Of a stretch of 64,000 nucleotides of DNA, positions 43,982-51,465 are shown piece by piece. The stretch lies in NCBI GenBank assembly GCA_023151315.1, contig JAKLJE010000001.1, positions 1 through 64,000 on the forward strand, written 5' to 3'. How positions within the stretch are numbered: the first letter of the stretch is position 1; every line of letters begins with the position of its first letter. Under the pieces are notes generated by a model. The model searched no databases, had not been told where the DNA came from, and worked only from the letters and a program-made list of their open reading frames with translations. The translations under genes were made by a program, and so were the position numbers. The DNA is from Bacteroidia bacterium (GTDB lineage Bacteria > Bacteroidota > Bacteroidia > Palsa-965).

Positions 43982-45277
43982 TTAAAGCGCATCGGCAACT
44001 GTGAATGTACTTCCTCCGATAAAGATCAGATCATTCTTATTTGCCTGATTCTTAGCCGCTTTAATGGCTTTTTTAACCGAAGAAAAACATTCGCCTTTCA
44101 GCTTAAATTTTTCTGCTTTTTCCTTCAATTCCTCCGATTTCATCGCTCTTGGTAGGGAAAATGTACTGAAATAGTAGGTCGCGTTCTTCGGTAAAAGTGC
44201 CAGAACTTTAGACGGATCTTTATCGTTGACAACGCCCAGCACGAAATGCAGATGATTGTATTGCGTGTGTTTCAACTGCGATACAATGCGTTCAATTCCT
44301 CCGATGTTATGTCCGGTATCCGCAATAACCATCGGCGATTTTCCTAGCACCTGCCAACGTCCCATCAATCCTGTTGCTTCAGCTACATCACGAAAACCTT
44401 TGCGCAATGCGAGATCATCAATCTTATTCCACCCGAGATGTTTCATCTCTTCAAGTGCGGCGACAACCGTCACAAAATTTTTCTTCTGATAATCGCCGGT
44501 GAGAGAAGATCGCAGTGTTGTACGCAAACCGTTCTTTCCGTTTACGTCACAAACAACATGAAGCGAAGGGACTTCACTCACATCCCACTTGCGTACTGCA
44601 TATTGCTGATCAGCAAATATTAAATCTGACTTCTGTGATTTGGCTTTGGCATTAAACACGTGCGCCACTTCTTCCTGATACTCGCCAATGATAACAGGAA
44701 CATTCTTCTTGATAATGCCGGCTTTCTCTTTCGCAATTTTCTCCAGTGTATTACCCAGCAGATTCATGTGGTCGTAACTGATGTTCGTGATCACACTCAG
44801 CTCAGGTGTTATCACATTCGTCGAATCGAGTCTTCCACCCAAACCGGTTTCAATGATGGCAATGTCAACTTTCTTTTTCTTGAAGTAATGAAACGCCAAT
44901 CCGACAGTCCATTCAAAGAATGAAGGTTCAATTTTTTCGAATTGACTTTGATACGCTTCCACAAATGAAATCACTTCATCTTTCGGAATCATTTTTCCGT
45001 TGATGCGGATGCGCTCACGAAAATCTTTAAGATGCGGAGAAGTATATAATCCTGTTTTATATCCTGCTGCCTGCAATACGGAAGCCAGCAAATGTGATAC
45101 TGATCCTTTGCCGTTGGTTCCTGCAATATGAATGCTGCGGAAGGAATGCTCCGGATGATCGAGCACTTCACAGATGGCATGGGTATTTGAAAGATCGGCT
45201 TTGTAAGCAGCAGGGCCGATGCGTTGAAACATCGGTAACCTGCTGTAGAGATAATCTAAAGTTTCCTTGTAGGTCAC
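43982..45277 (-). CDS. folC: Bifunctional folylpolyglutamate/dihydrofolate synthase
   Basis: This 431-residue Mur-ligase-like enzyme adds glutamate to folates. The P-loop GTNGKGSV (53-60) is followed by LYTSPHLKDFRERIRI, the family signature. The central domain has IETGLGGRLDSTNVI and NISYDHMNLLGNTLEKIAKEKAGIIK (in part). The C-terminal domain ends with DLIFIGGSTFTVADAL. Its start overlaps the stop of the TonB-like gene by 4 bp (ATGA), so it is read in the ExbB/ExbD/TonB-like run. Confidence 0.95.
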   Translation of the reverse strand: MTYKETLDYLYSRLPMFQRIGPAAYKADLSNTHAICEVLDHPEHSFRSIHIAGTNGKGSVSHLLASVLQAAGYKTGLYTSPHLKDFRERIRINGKMIPKDEVISFVEAYQSQFEKIEPSFFEWTVGLAFHYFKKKKVDIAIIETGLGGRLDSTNVITPELSVITNISYDHMNLLGNTLEKIAKEKAGIIKKNVPVIIGEYQEEVAHVFNAKAKSQKSDLIFADQQYAVRKWDVSEVPSLHVVCDVNGKNGLRTTLRSSLTGDYQKKNFVTVVAALEEMKHLGWNKIDDLALRKGFRDVAEATGLMGRWQVLGKSPMVIADTGHNIGGIERIVSQLKHTQYNHLHFVLGVVNDKDPSKVLALLPKNATYYFSTFSLPRAMKSEELKEKAEKFKLKGECFSSVKKAIKAAKNQANKNDLIFIGGSTFTVADAL

Positions 45278-46089
45278 TTGTTCAAAGTGAAATTGATATT
45301 GACCACAAGTTCGAGTAATTCCGGTCCTTGTGAATCTTCATCGAAACGGATTTTGTACGCCGACTGCGTTGCGGTGGAATGTAAAATTGTGTTTCCTGTT
45401 GTTGTTCCTTTCGGAGTGTATTCTGCATGACGCACCACACCCGAACGATCTACGCGCACCACAACAGCAACTACAGCTTCTTCCTGAGTTGGGTTGCTGA
45501 TATCCGGTTTGAATACAATGCTTCTGTAACGTTTGCCGCCTCCATCTCCACCGCTTCCCGGAATTCCGCCATTCTTCGGACCAACACCAATTCCGTCACC
45601 ATCACCTTTTCCGCTGGAATAAGGTGAACCGCTACCGTCTCCTCCGATTTTAATGGTCGCGTTGTTCTTCTTGTTCTTGAGCTTGTTCATCAACTCAAGT
45701 GTTTCATCGCTTACCGAAGCTTCGTTACTTCCCGGCGTTGGTTTTGCAGGCGAATACGCTGCGTCCGAATTTTCATTGGTGATTGCGCCCGGATTAGTTG
45801 GGTTCGCTTCCGCATCACTTTCTGCACTGTTCTGTTGTCCCGCTTCACCTGTGTTTCCTTGCGATCCTCCGCCCATTTCCATATCGTTGCCGCCGGCAAC
45901 CAAACCAAGTTCATAGAGCTCCATTGTGGGCGGTTCAACATCAGGTGGAATAGGAGGGATGGGTGTTGTGATTTTCCAAAGTAGAAGAATCAGCAACATC
46001 AATGCTGCAACTGCCGCAGTTATTATACCGGATGTGGTATGCGCTCCGCGGTCTTCGCGCGACTGAAAATTTACAACTGCACTTGTCAT
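45274..46089 (-). CDS. TonB-like energy-transducer protein
   Basis: The 271-residue protein has one N-terminal membrane helix (about 21-41) and a long Pro/Gly/Asn-rich stretch (PPIPPDVEPPTM, NNATIKIGGDGSG). The C-terminal domain, VVVRVDRSGVVRHAEYTPKG through YKIRFDEDSQG, is short and TonB/TolA-like. Following exbB and exbD it is probably the third partner, but it lacks the canonical TonB C-terminal YP motif seen in the second TonB gene upstream. It may serve a Tol-like or gliding-related task instead. Confidence 0.75.
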   Translation of the reverse strand: MTSAVVNFQSREDRGAHTTSGIITAAVAALMLLILLLWKITTPIPPIPPDVEPPTMELYELGLVAGGNDMEMGGGSQGNTGEAGQQNSAESDAEANPTNPGAITNENSDAAYSPAKPTPGSNEASVSDETLELMNKLKNKKNNATIKIGGDGSGSPYSSGKGDGDGIGVGPKNGGIPGSGGDGGGKRYRSIVFKPDISNPTQEEAVVAVVVRVDRSGVVRHAEYTPKGTTTGNTILHSTATQSAYKIRFDEDSQGPELLELVVNINFTLNK

Positions 46090-46097
46090 CGTTTTTT

Positions 46098-46496
46098 CTA
46101 TTTAGATGGGTTTACACTCAGGGCAAATTTTATTTTGAGTTTCGCTCCCACCTGCATTACGTCGGCAACGTCCTGCACGCTGAGCGTTTTATCCATAAAC
46201 AGAATTACACTTGAAGTATTTTTAGCTTGTGTTTCCGCAAGTAAAACCGGTTCCAACTGATCGAAGCTCACCGGCAAATTATTGATGTAAAAATTGTGCT
46301 GCGCATCAACTGCCAATGTCACCGTTCCTTTTGTCGCTGTGTTGGTTGTTTTTGAACTCGGTGGATCCAGATTGATCACGTTCGGGTTCACCAATGTTGA
46401 AATGATGATGAAGAACAACAACAGGAAGAACATGATGTCGTTCAACGAGTCGGTGAATACTTCAGCACCTTCTTTATGTTTTCCGCGTAGATTCAT
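46098..46496 (-). CDS. exbD: ExbD/TolR-type biopolymer transport protein
   Basis: The 132-residue protein has a single N-terminal membrane helix (NDIMFFLLLFFIIISTL) with the essential Asp at residue 20, which is the proton-handling residue of ExbD/TolR. The periplasmic domain follows, with VILFMDKTLSVQDVADVMQVG typical of the family. It sits 18 bp after the ExbB-type gene and 8 bp before the TonB-like gene, the standard order. Confidence 0.9.
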   Translation of the reverse strand: MNLRGKHKEGAEVFTDSLNDIMFFLLLFFIIISTLVNPNVINLDPPSSKTTNTATKGTVTLAVDAQHNFYINNLPVSFDQLEPVLLAETQAKNTSSVILFMDKTLSVQDVADVMQVGAKLKIKFALSVNPSK

Positions 46497-46514
46497 GACG
46501 GTTGGTGTTGAGGT

Positions 46515-47240
46515 TTACTTCGATGGTTCGTTGATTGTATCCAGGAACTCCATGCAGGAGCGCTCAATTTTTTTCGCAACACCATCAGCCATCGTGTTGA
46601 GGAAGTGGAAGAAAATAAATGCAATAACACCGATGATCAAGCCGGCTCCTGAGGAAACCATTTTCTGATAAAGTCCGCCTGAAATGGATTTGATACTGAT
46701 GTCACCACTCAATGAAATGTCATAGAAGATGGTTACAACACCGGCAATTGTACCGATGAATCCAAGCATAGGAGCAATGCGCGCCGTCATACTCAACAGG
46801 TGAAGTCGCTTTTCCACTTGCGCCATTTCTGCGCGTCCGTGCGTTTCCATTGCTTCAGTGATTTCACGTGTAGGTTTACCTAAACGGGAAATTCCTTTTT
46901 CAATTGTGCGGGAAACCGGAGTATTGGTGCTGCGACACAATTCGCGGGCAGAATCAATTTTCCCGCTCAGCAGATAATCACGAACATTTTTCATGAAGTT
47001 GCTGTCGAGTTTGCTTGCTTTGGAAATTACAATCAAACGTTCTATGCCGAAGTAAATAGCAACCAGCAGCAGAATGAACAGCGGAATCATCACCCATCCA
47101 CCTTTCATCATCAGTTCCATTGGCGTCAACGTTACCTGTGCGGCAGGTGGAGCAGGAGCTGCTGTTGTTACCGCATTGTTCACTGCATTCGTAGCTGAAT
47201 CTGCAGAAGCTGTAATCTGTAAAAGAATGTTGTTAAGCAT
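46515..47240 (-). CDS. exbB: MotA/TolQ/ExbB-type proton channel protein
   Basis: The 241-residue protein is an ExbB/TolQ homologue with an N-terminal periplasmic stretch, a first helix near 46-66 (GGWVMIPLFILLLVAIYFGIERL) and two further helices near 135-165 and 185-210. GFIGTIAGVVTIFY and GGLYQKMVSSGAGLIIGVIAFIFFHFLN (in part) are the channel signatures. It should form a proton-driven motor with ExbD. AGAGG lies about 6 nt before the ATG, one of the few Shine-Dalgarno-like sites in the window. It follows a terminator after the upstream tonB gene. Confidence 0.9.
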   Translation of the reverse strand: MLNNILLQITASADSATNAVNNAVTTAAPAPPAAQVTLTPMELMMKGGWVMIPLFILLLVAIYFGIERLIVISKASKLDSNFMKNVRDYLLSGKIDSARELCRSTNTPVSRTIEKGISRLGKPTREITEAMETHGRAEMAQVEKRLHLLSMTARIAPMLGFIGTIAGVVTIFYDISLSGDISIKSISGGLYQKMVSSGAGLIIGVIAFIFFHFLNTMADGVAKKIERSCMEFLDTINEPSK

Positions 47241-47303
47241 CGGGACCTCTTTTTCTTGAGTATATAACGTGGATTATCCTTCGAAAGTATCTTAAAGAAA
47301 AAG

Positions 47304-47366
47304 CCCCCGGGGAAAGGCCCTGAGCCTATTTTCAACACGCAAGTGTTGATTCCCGGGGGTAATTCA
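47304..47366 (-). terminator. Large nested hairpin between tonB and exbB
   Basis: CCCCCGGG (47304-47311) pairs with CCCGGGGG (47352-47359), and CAACAC-GCAA-GTGTTG forms a hairpin inside. On the minus strand it is followed by CTTTTTCTTT, so it can end the tonB transcript. The size of the loop is larger than normal and a regulatory or structured-RNA role is possible. Confidence 0.55.
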
Positions 47367-47434
47367 GTGCAGTGTGCTAGCGTAATGCACCGGTTGCGCC
47401 TGCCTGCCGGCGAGGCATAGCAACATCTTAAAGT

Positions 47435-48250
47435 TTACTTGGCAAGCACAAACCGGATCGGTTTGCGCATTCTGTATTCCACAAGATTGCCGTTGTCGTC
47501 CTTCGCAGGTGTCCATTTCGGCATGGTTTTCATCACGCGGAGCGCTTCTGCATTCAATGACGGATGTGCTCCTTTTACTACTTCCACATCACGGTAATTC
47601 CCTTTTGTGTCAACAATGAACTGCACAAACACGGTTCCTTCGATTCCTGTTTCACGGCACATGTCCGGATAGCGGATGTTGGTGCTGAGGTATGAATCCA
47701 GTGCATCGCAAGTTGGAGGATTGTTGCTCCACTCGATGATTACCGGTTTTGTTGAAGTGGTATCAACCGCAAGTTGACATCCGATGCAATCTCCATCTTT
47801 CTTAGGACCGGTTCCGGTTCCGCCCGGAGTTCCGTTCGGATCTTTTCCAGCGTCCAGATTACTTGGTGGAGGCGTTACATCATCTTCCGTGATTTTGATA
47901 TCACTCGTGATGTCCGCAGACTTCGGACCTTGATCTGCAGCAGACTCGATGTGATCATCTTTCGGCAGCTCGATTTTTTCTTCCTGCTTTTTCTCCTGAT
48001 CTGCCGGTGTGCCGATTGGCGGAATGTCGTTGACATCAACTTCAATTACGTGAAGGCGACGTGTTTCATCTTCATTCACCATTCCTGCCCACGTAAGCGA
48101 ACCTCCGGTAAAGAAAGCGATTGCTGCTGCGGCCGCGATGATTGCGTAGCGACCATATTTGCGTCTTATTTGATATGCACCGTAACGCTTGTTGCGGTTT
48201 TCGAATACAACTTCGTTGAAGCTGTGTGAGAGGACAAACTTGTTATCCAT
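47435..48250 (-). CDS. tonB: TonB energy-transducer protein
   Basis: The 271-residue protein has a membrane helix at about 33-55 (YAIIAAAAAIAFFTGGSL), a Pro/Lys/Glu-rich linker and a C-terminal TonB domain (about 180-271) with NIRYPDMCRETGIEGTVFVQFIVDTKG (in part), PSLNAEALRVMKTMPKWTPAKDDNG (in part) and a VEYRMRKPIRF ending. This is the Bacteroidota TonB C-terminal fold, with a YP motif and a WxP near the end. It transduces proton-motive force to TonB-dependent receptors. Between it and exbB lies a terminator, so it is a separate transcript. Confidence 0.88.
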   Translation of the reverse strand: MDNKFVLSHSFNEVVFENRNKRYGAYQIRRKYGRYAIIAAAAAIAFFTGGSLTWAGMVNEDETRRLHVIEVDVNDIPPIGTPADQEKKQEEKIELPKDDHIESAADQGPKSADITSDIKITEDDVTPPPSNLDAGKDPNGTPGGTGTGPKKDGDCIGCQLAVDTTSTKPVIIEWSNNPPTCDALDSYLSTNIRYPDMCRETGIEGTVFVQFIVDTKGNYRDVEVVKGAHPSLNAEALRVMKTMPKWTPAKDDNGNLVEYRMRKPIRFVLAK

Positions 48251-48605
48251 AACGATCTGTTTTTTGTCAGGTTAAACATTCAGTTCACAACTGCAACCGG
48301 GGAGATTTCAGTTGTCCTGTTCACAGGCCGGGATATTTACATCAGTGCGGGGATAAGGGATTCTGATGTTATTTCATTTACCAGGTCAGGTGTAGTGGTC
48401 TGATCAAATCGTTGCAGTTTGTCTTAATGATGCGTGATGCGTTTGCTTTCCATAAACAGAAGAAAATATTTTTTCATTCTGTTTCTGCTGATGTTTACGC
48501 AAGGTTAGAGCAGATGTTGCATACATACCAGAGCCGTTTAATAAGTGGCATACTCATTCGCGCAACTGGAAAGAAAATGAATTGTTCGCGGTTGCTTTAA
48601 AACAA

Positions 48606-48636
48606 AAACGACGCAATCGGTTGACTGCGTCGTTTG
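48606..48636. terminator. Rho-independent terminator after gdh
   Basis: ACGACGCA (48608-48615) pairs with TGCGTCGT (48626-48633), with A and T tracts; on the minus strand TTTTTGTTTT follows. The 48251-48600 stretch between this terminator and tonB holds no supported gene. Confidence 0.8.
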
Positions 48637-48660
48637 TATTCAGTTCTAGTCCTCAGTAAA

Positions 48661-49881
48661 TTATACTAATTGCTTCAATGCAATGGCAAAAGCAGCCTGA
48701 GCGATGCCGGTCTTCTCCGGATGTTGTGCATGTGTTTTTTCCATCGCAGCACGTATCGTTTTGGAAACGTCACTGAAGATCGCTTCGTCTTTCACTTGGA
48801 CATGATCGCCCATGAGATACGCGAATACACGCGCCATGCCGCAGTTGGAAATGAAATCAGGAACGATGCTCACTTTATTATCGGCATACTCACCGATAGG
48901 TCCGAAGAAAATTTCTTTGTCCGCAAACGGAACATTCGCTCCGCAAGCAATTACTTCCAATCCGCTCGCTGCCATCGCGTCCACCTGTTCTTTCGTTACA
49001 AGTCGTGATGCCGCTGCAGGGATGAAAATCTCAGCTCCGACATTCCAGACTTTGGAAGAAACTTCTTCGAATGGAATCACGTCCGGTGAATTGAGTTTAT
49101 TTCCGTCTTTCGAAAGAAACAATTTGCGCGCACCTTCGAAATCAATTCCCTGTGCATTTACAATTCCTCCATCACGGTCAATGATTCCTGTAATTACAGC
49201 ACCCATCTGCGTGAGATAATATCCCGCTGCAGAAGCAACATTTCCCCAACCCTGAATGATTGCACGTTTTCCTTTTACACTTCCGCCCCACAGTTCGTAA
49301 TAGTGGCGAACAGATTCCGCTACACCGTAACCCGTGATCATATCCGCAACAGTGAATCCTGTTCCCGGTGTATAAGAGCTATCAGTAAGAACTTTTGTTA
49401 CACCTTCCTGAAGATGTTTGATTCTTTTTCCGGCTCCTGAATTATCTGCCCCGAAATGTCCGCGCACAACGCCTTCCTGCGGATGCAACAATCCGTATTG
49501 TTGTGTTACCGGAATCACGTCGTGAATTTCATCCACGTTGAGATCTCCGCCTGTGCCGTAGTAATTCTTCAGCAATGGCATCACAGCTTTGAACCAACGT
49601 TCCAAAACTCCTTTGCGACGCGGATCTGCAGGATCGAAATTGATTCCTGATTTCGCACCTCCGATTGGCGGTCCGGCAACAGTGAATTTCACCTCCATTG
49701 TTTTTGCAAGTGATTCCACTTCACGACGGTCCAAACCTTTTCTCATTCTTGTTCCGCCTCCGGCTGCTCCGCCTCTGAGTGAGTTAATAACAACCCAGCC
49801 TTCAGCATCTGTTTCGGCATCTTTCCATTCGAAAATAATTTCCGGACGTTTGTTCTCGTATTGGTGCAGTAAGTCTTTCAT
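48661..49881 (-). CDS. Glu/Leu/Phe/Val-type amino-acid dehydrogenase
   Basis: The 406-residue NAD(P)-dependent dehydrogenase deaminates an amino acid to the 2-oxo acid. The substrate-binding and catalytic segment GPPIGGAKSGINFDP holds the key Lys77, and GGDLNVDEI carries the catalytic Asp113. The cofactor domain has IIQGWGNVASAAGYYL. Glutamate dehydrogenase is the usual role in Bacteroidota, but specificity among Glu/Leu/Phe/Val is not certain; GSG-type text near the substrate site differs slightly from classical GdhA. It is preceded by a leaderless-type promoter box and followed by a terminator. Confidence 0.85.
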   Translation of the reverse strand: MKDLLHQYENKRPEIIFEWKDAETDAEGWVVINSLRGGAAGGGTRMRKGLDRREVESLAKTMEVKFTVAGPPIGGAKSGINFDPADPRRKGVLERWFKAVMPLLKNYYGTGGDLNVDEIHDVIPVTQQYGLLHPQEGVVRGHFGADNSGAGKRIKHLQEGVTKVLTDSSYTPGTGFTVADMITGYGVAESVRHYYELWGGSVKGKRAIIQGWGNVASAAGYYLTQMGAVITGIIDRDGGIVNAQGIDFEGARKLFLSKDGNKLNSPDVIPFEEVSSKVWNVGAEIFIPAAASRLVTKEQVDAMAASGLEVIACGANVPFADKEIFFGPIGEYADNKVSIVPDFISNCGMARVFAYLMGDHVQVKDEAIFSDVSKTIRAAMEKTHAQHPEKTGIAQAAFAIALKQLV

Positions 49882-49886
49882 CAGCG

Positions 49887-49894
49887 CAAAAGTA
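49887..49894 (-). promoter_or_regulatory. -7 promoter element, amino-acid dehydrogenase gene (leaderless)
   Basis: TACTTTTG fits TAnnTTTG and is followed by CGCTG and the ATG at 49881, a 5-nt gap. Confidence 0.55.
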
Positions 49895-50031
49895 ATAAAG
49901 TTTATGCGCCGTCGTTATAACGAAATTCCTGAACAGAAGAAGAGAAAGTTGAAAAAAATATTTTTCGCATAATTGCGTGCTCAGAAAAAAATATCATTCT
50001 AACTTTATCGGGTCAGAATCTTCAAAGAGTG

Positions 50032-50331
50032 ATGAAAAAGGTAACTAAAACAGTTAAGGCAGCAACAGCTGCAACGAAGGCAAAGCCAGCGGGAAAAACT
50101 TCTGCTTCCAAGAAGAAACAGGAGGAAGATAGCGATGATGATCTCGATCTTCCGGAGGAGGAAGAGAATGATGAAGATCTTCCGGAAGAAGATGACGATT
50201 ATGAAAAGCCGGATGCGGAAGATGCTGCTGATGATGTAGAAGATGACAAGAATGTGAAAATCGACAACGACATTGATTTCAACGATCTTGATCTTGATGA
50301 CGACGACGAATACTACGACGACAATTTCTGA
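50032..50331 (+). CDS. Small protein with basic head and very acidic tail
   Basis: The 99-residue protein has a Lys/Ala/Thr-rich N-terminal third (VKAATAATKAKPAGKTSASKK) and a C-terminal two-thirds almost entirely Asp/Glu (LDLPEEEENDEDLPEEDDDYEK in part, then DLDLDDDDEYYDDNF). No domain is recognised. The composition looks intrinsically disordered, like proteins that bind nucleic acid or cations or shield a partner. ATG 50032 was chosen over the GTG just before it. A TAACTTTA near-match to the -7 box lies about 30 nt upstream, and a terminator follows. Confidence 0.7.
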   Translation: MKKVTKTVKAATAATKAKPAGKTSASKKKQEEDSDDDLDLPEEEENDEDLPEEDDDYEKPDAEDAADDVEDDKNVKIDNDIDFNDLDLDDDDEYYDDNF

Positions 50332-50352
50332 TCAGAAAAAATGATAACAATC

Positions 50353-50375
50353 ATCCCGCTTCGGCGGGATTTTTT
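50353..50375 (+). terminator. Rho-independent terminator
   Basis: ATCCCGC-TTCG-GCGGGAT followed by TTTTT ends the acidic-protein gene. Its T-run overlaps the anmK stop codon on the opposite strand. Confidence 0.85.
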
Positions 50376-51417
50376 ATGCACTGAAAATTGCACCACCGCA
50401 GGAATCGCGGCGTGCACCTGTTACAGACGACAATGCATTATTTTCATTCCGCAGTCGGAGAAATCCCAGCCAGGCAAAAATCAACGCTTCCTTGAAGTTG
50501 ATCAGTTGAGATTCCGGAATAACAATTTCTGCCACTGATCTTTTTTTCAGCTCCTCAATGAAAAATGAATTGTACGCGCCGCCACCTGTAATCAGAACGC
50601 GTCCATCTTGTTGAAGATATTTCGCCGTCTGTTCGGCTGCATGTAACGTATACGTGTGCAGGAGATCAGATGTATTGTAGTTTTCGTTCAGTAATGGAAA
50701 AATTTCTTTTTCCGTCCATTCTCTTCCCAGCGATTTAGGCGCAGGAGCAGAGTAGTAGCTCAATGAATTCAGTTTATCAAGAAGTGATTGAATGCATTTG
50801 CCGGATGCGGCCATCTTTCCGCTTTCATCAAATGATTTTCCTTCACGCTGTGCCAAACGGTTGAGCACATAATTCATTGGTGCAATATCAAACGCAATGC
50901 GCTTTCCGGATTCATCGTACGAAACATTGATGAAGCCGCCGAGATTAAGACAGTATTTGTATTGACCGAACAATGTAGCATCACCCGCCGGAACCAACGG
51001 AGCTCCCTGTCCGCCGTGCGCCACATCAGTAATCCTGAAGTCAGCAACTGTGATTCTTCCGCTGGTTGCCGCGAGTTCTGCACCGCAACCCAATTGAAAT
51101 GTGAGTCCGTTCGCAGGATTGTGAAAGATCGTGTGTCCGTGACTCGCGATTGCATCAACATGCGTATTGCCGATAAATTGCTTCGCAAGTTGACCCAGAA
51201 ATTTTCCGTATTCCCGGTGCAGCTGCATCAGTTCAAGTCCGGAACAGCTTTCAGCTTGTTTAAGTTTAGCAATCCATTCAGTGCTATAGGCTATTGTTTC
51301 CACCCGTATAATTTCATACTGATCAGGATTACGACCTAACCGGCAAATTGCCAAATCAACACCATCAAGCGAAGTGCCCGACATGATTCCGAGTATTGTC
51401 AACCTGTCATGTAACAT
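50374..51417 (-). CDS. anmK: Anhydro-N-acetylmuramic acid kinase
   Basis: The enzyme of about 347 residues phosphorylates and opens anhydroMurNAc during recycling of peptidoglycan fragments. The N-terminus MSGTSLDGVDLAICR is the family signature, with the catalytic Asp region nearby. Further features are IASHGHTIFHNP, VADFRITDVAHGGQGAPLVP and GRVLITGGGAYNSFF. ATG 51417 was chosen over a TTG at 51447. It is divergent from the large T9SS cargo gene. Confidence 0.92.
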   Translation of the reverse strand: MLHDRLTILGIMSGTSLDGVDLAICRLGRNPDQYEIIRVETIAYSTEWIAKLKQAESCSGLELMQLHREYGKFLGQLAKQFIGNTHVDAIASHGHTIFHNPANGLTFQLGCGAELAATSGRITVADFRITDVAHGGQGAPLVPAGDATLFGQYKYCLNLGGFINVSYDESGKRIAFDIAPMNYVLNRLAQREGKSFDESGKMAASGKCIQSLLDKLNSLSYYSAPAPKSLGREWTEKEIFPLLNENYNTSDLLHTYTLHAAEQTAKYLQQDGRVLITGGGAYNSFFIEELKKRSVAEIVIPESQLINFKEALIFAWLGFLRLRNENNALSSVTGARRDSCGGAIFSA

Positions 51418-51435
51418 TAAGAATTGGATTTCCCT

Positions 51436-51450
51436 ATATTGCAGCAATAT
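51436..51450. repeat. 15-bp perfect palindrome between anmK and a T9SS cargo gene
   Basis: ATATTGC-A-GCAATAT lies in the divergent intergenic region, 19 nt from the anmK start and 16 nt from the cargo start. It could be a shared operator. Confidence 0.4.
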
Positions 51451-51465
51451 TATAATTAGAAAATC

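Noticed and set aside
48412-48600. 62-residue plus-strand ORF between tonB and the gdh terminator
   Set aside because: No promoter, no recognisable domain and atypical composition; no support beyond being open.
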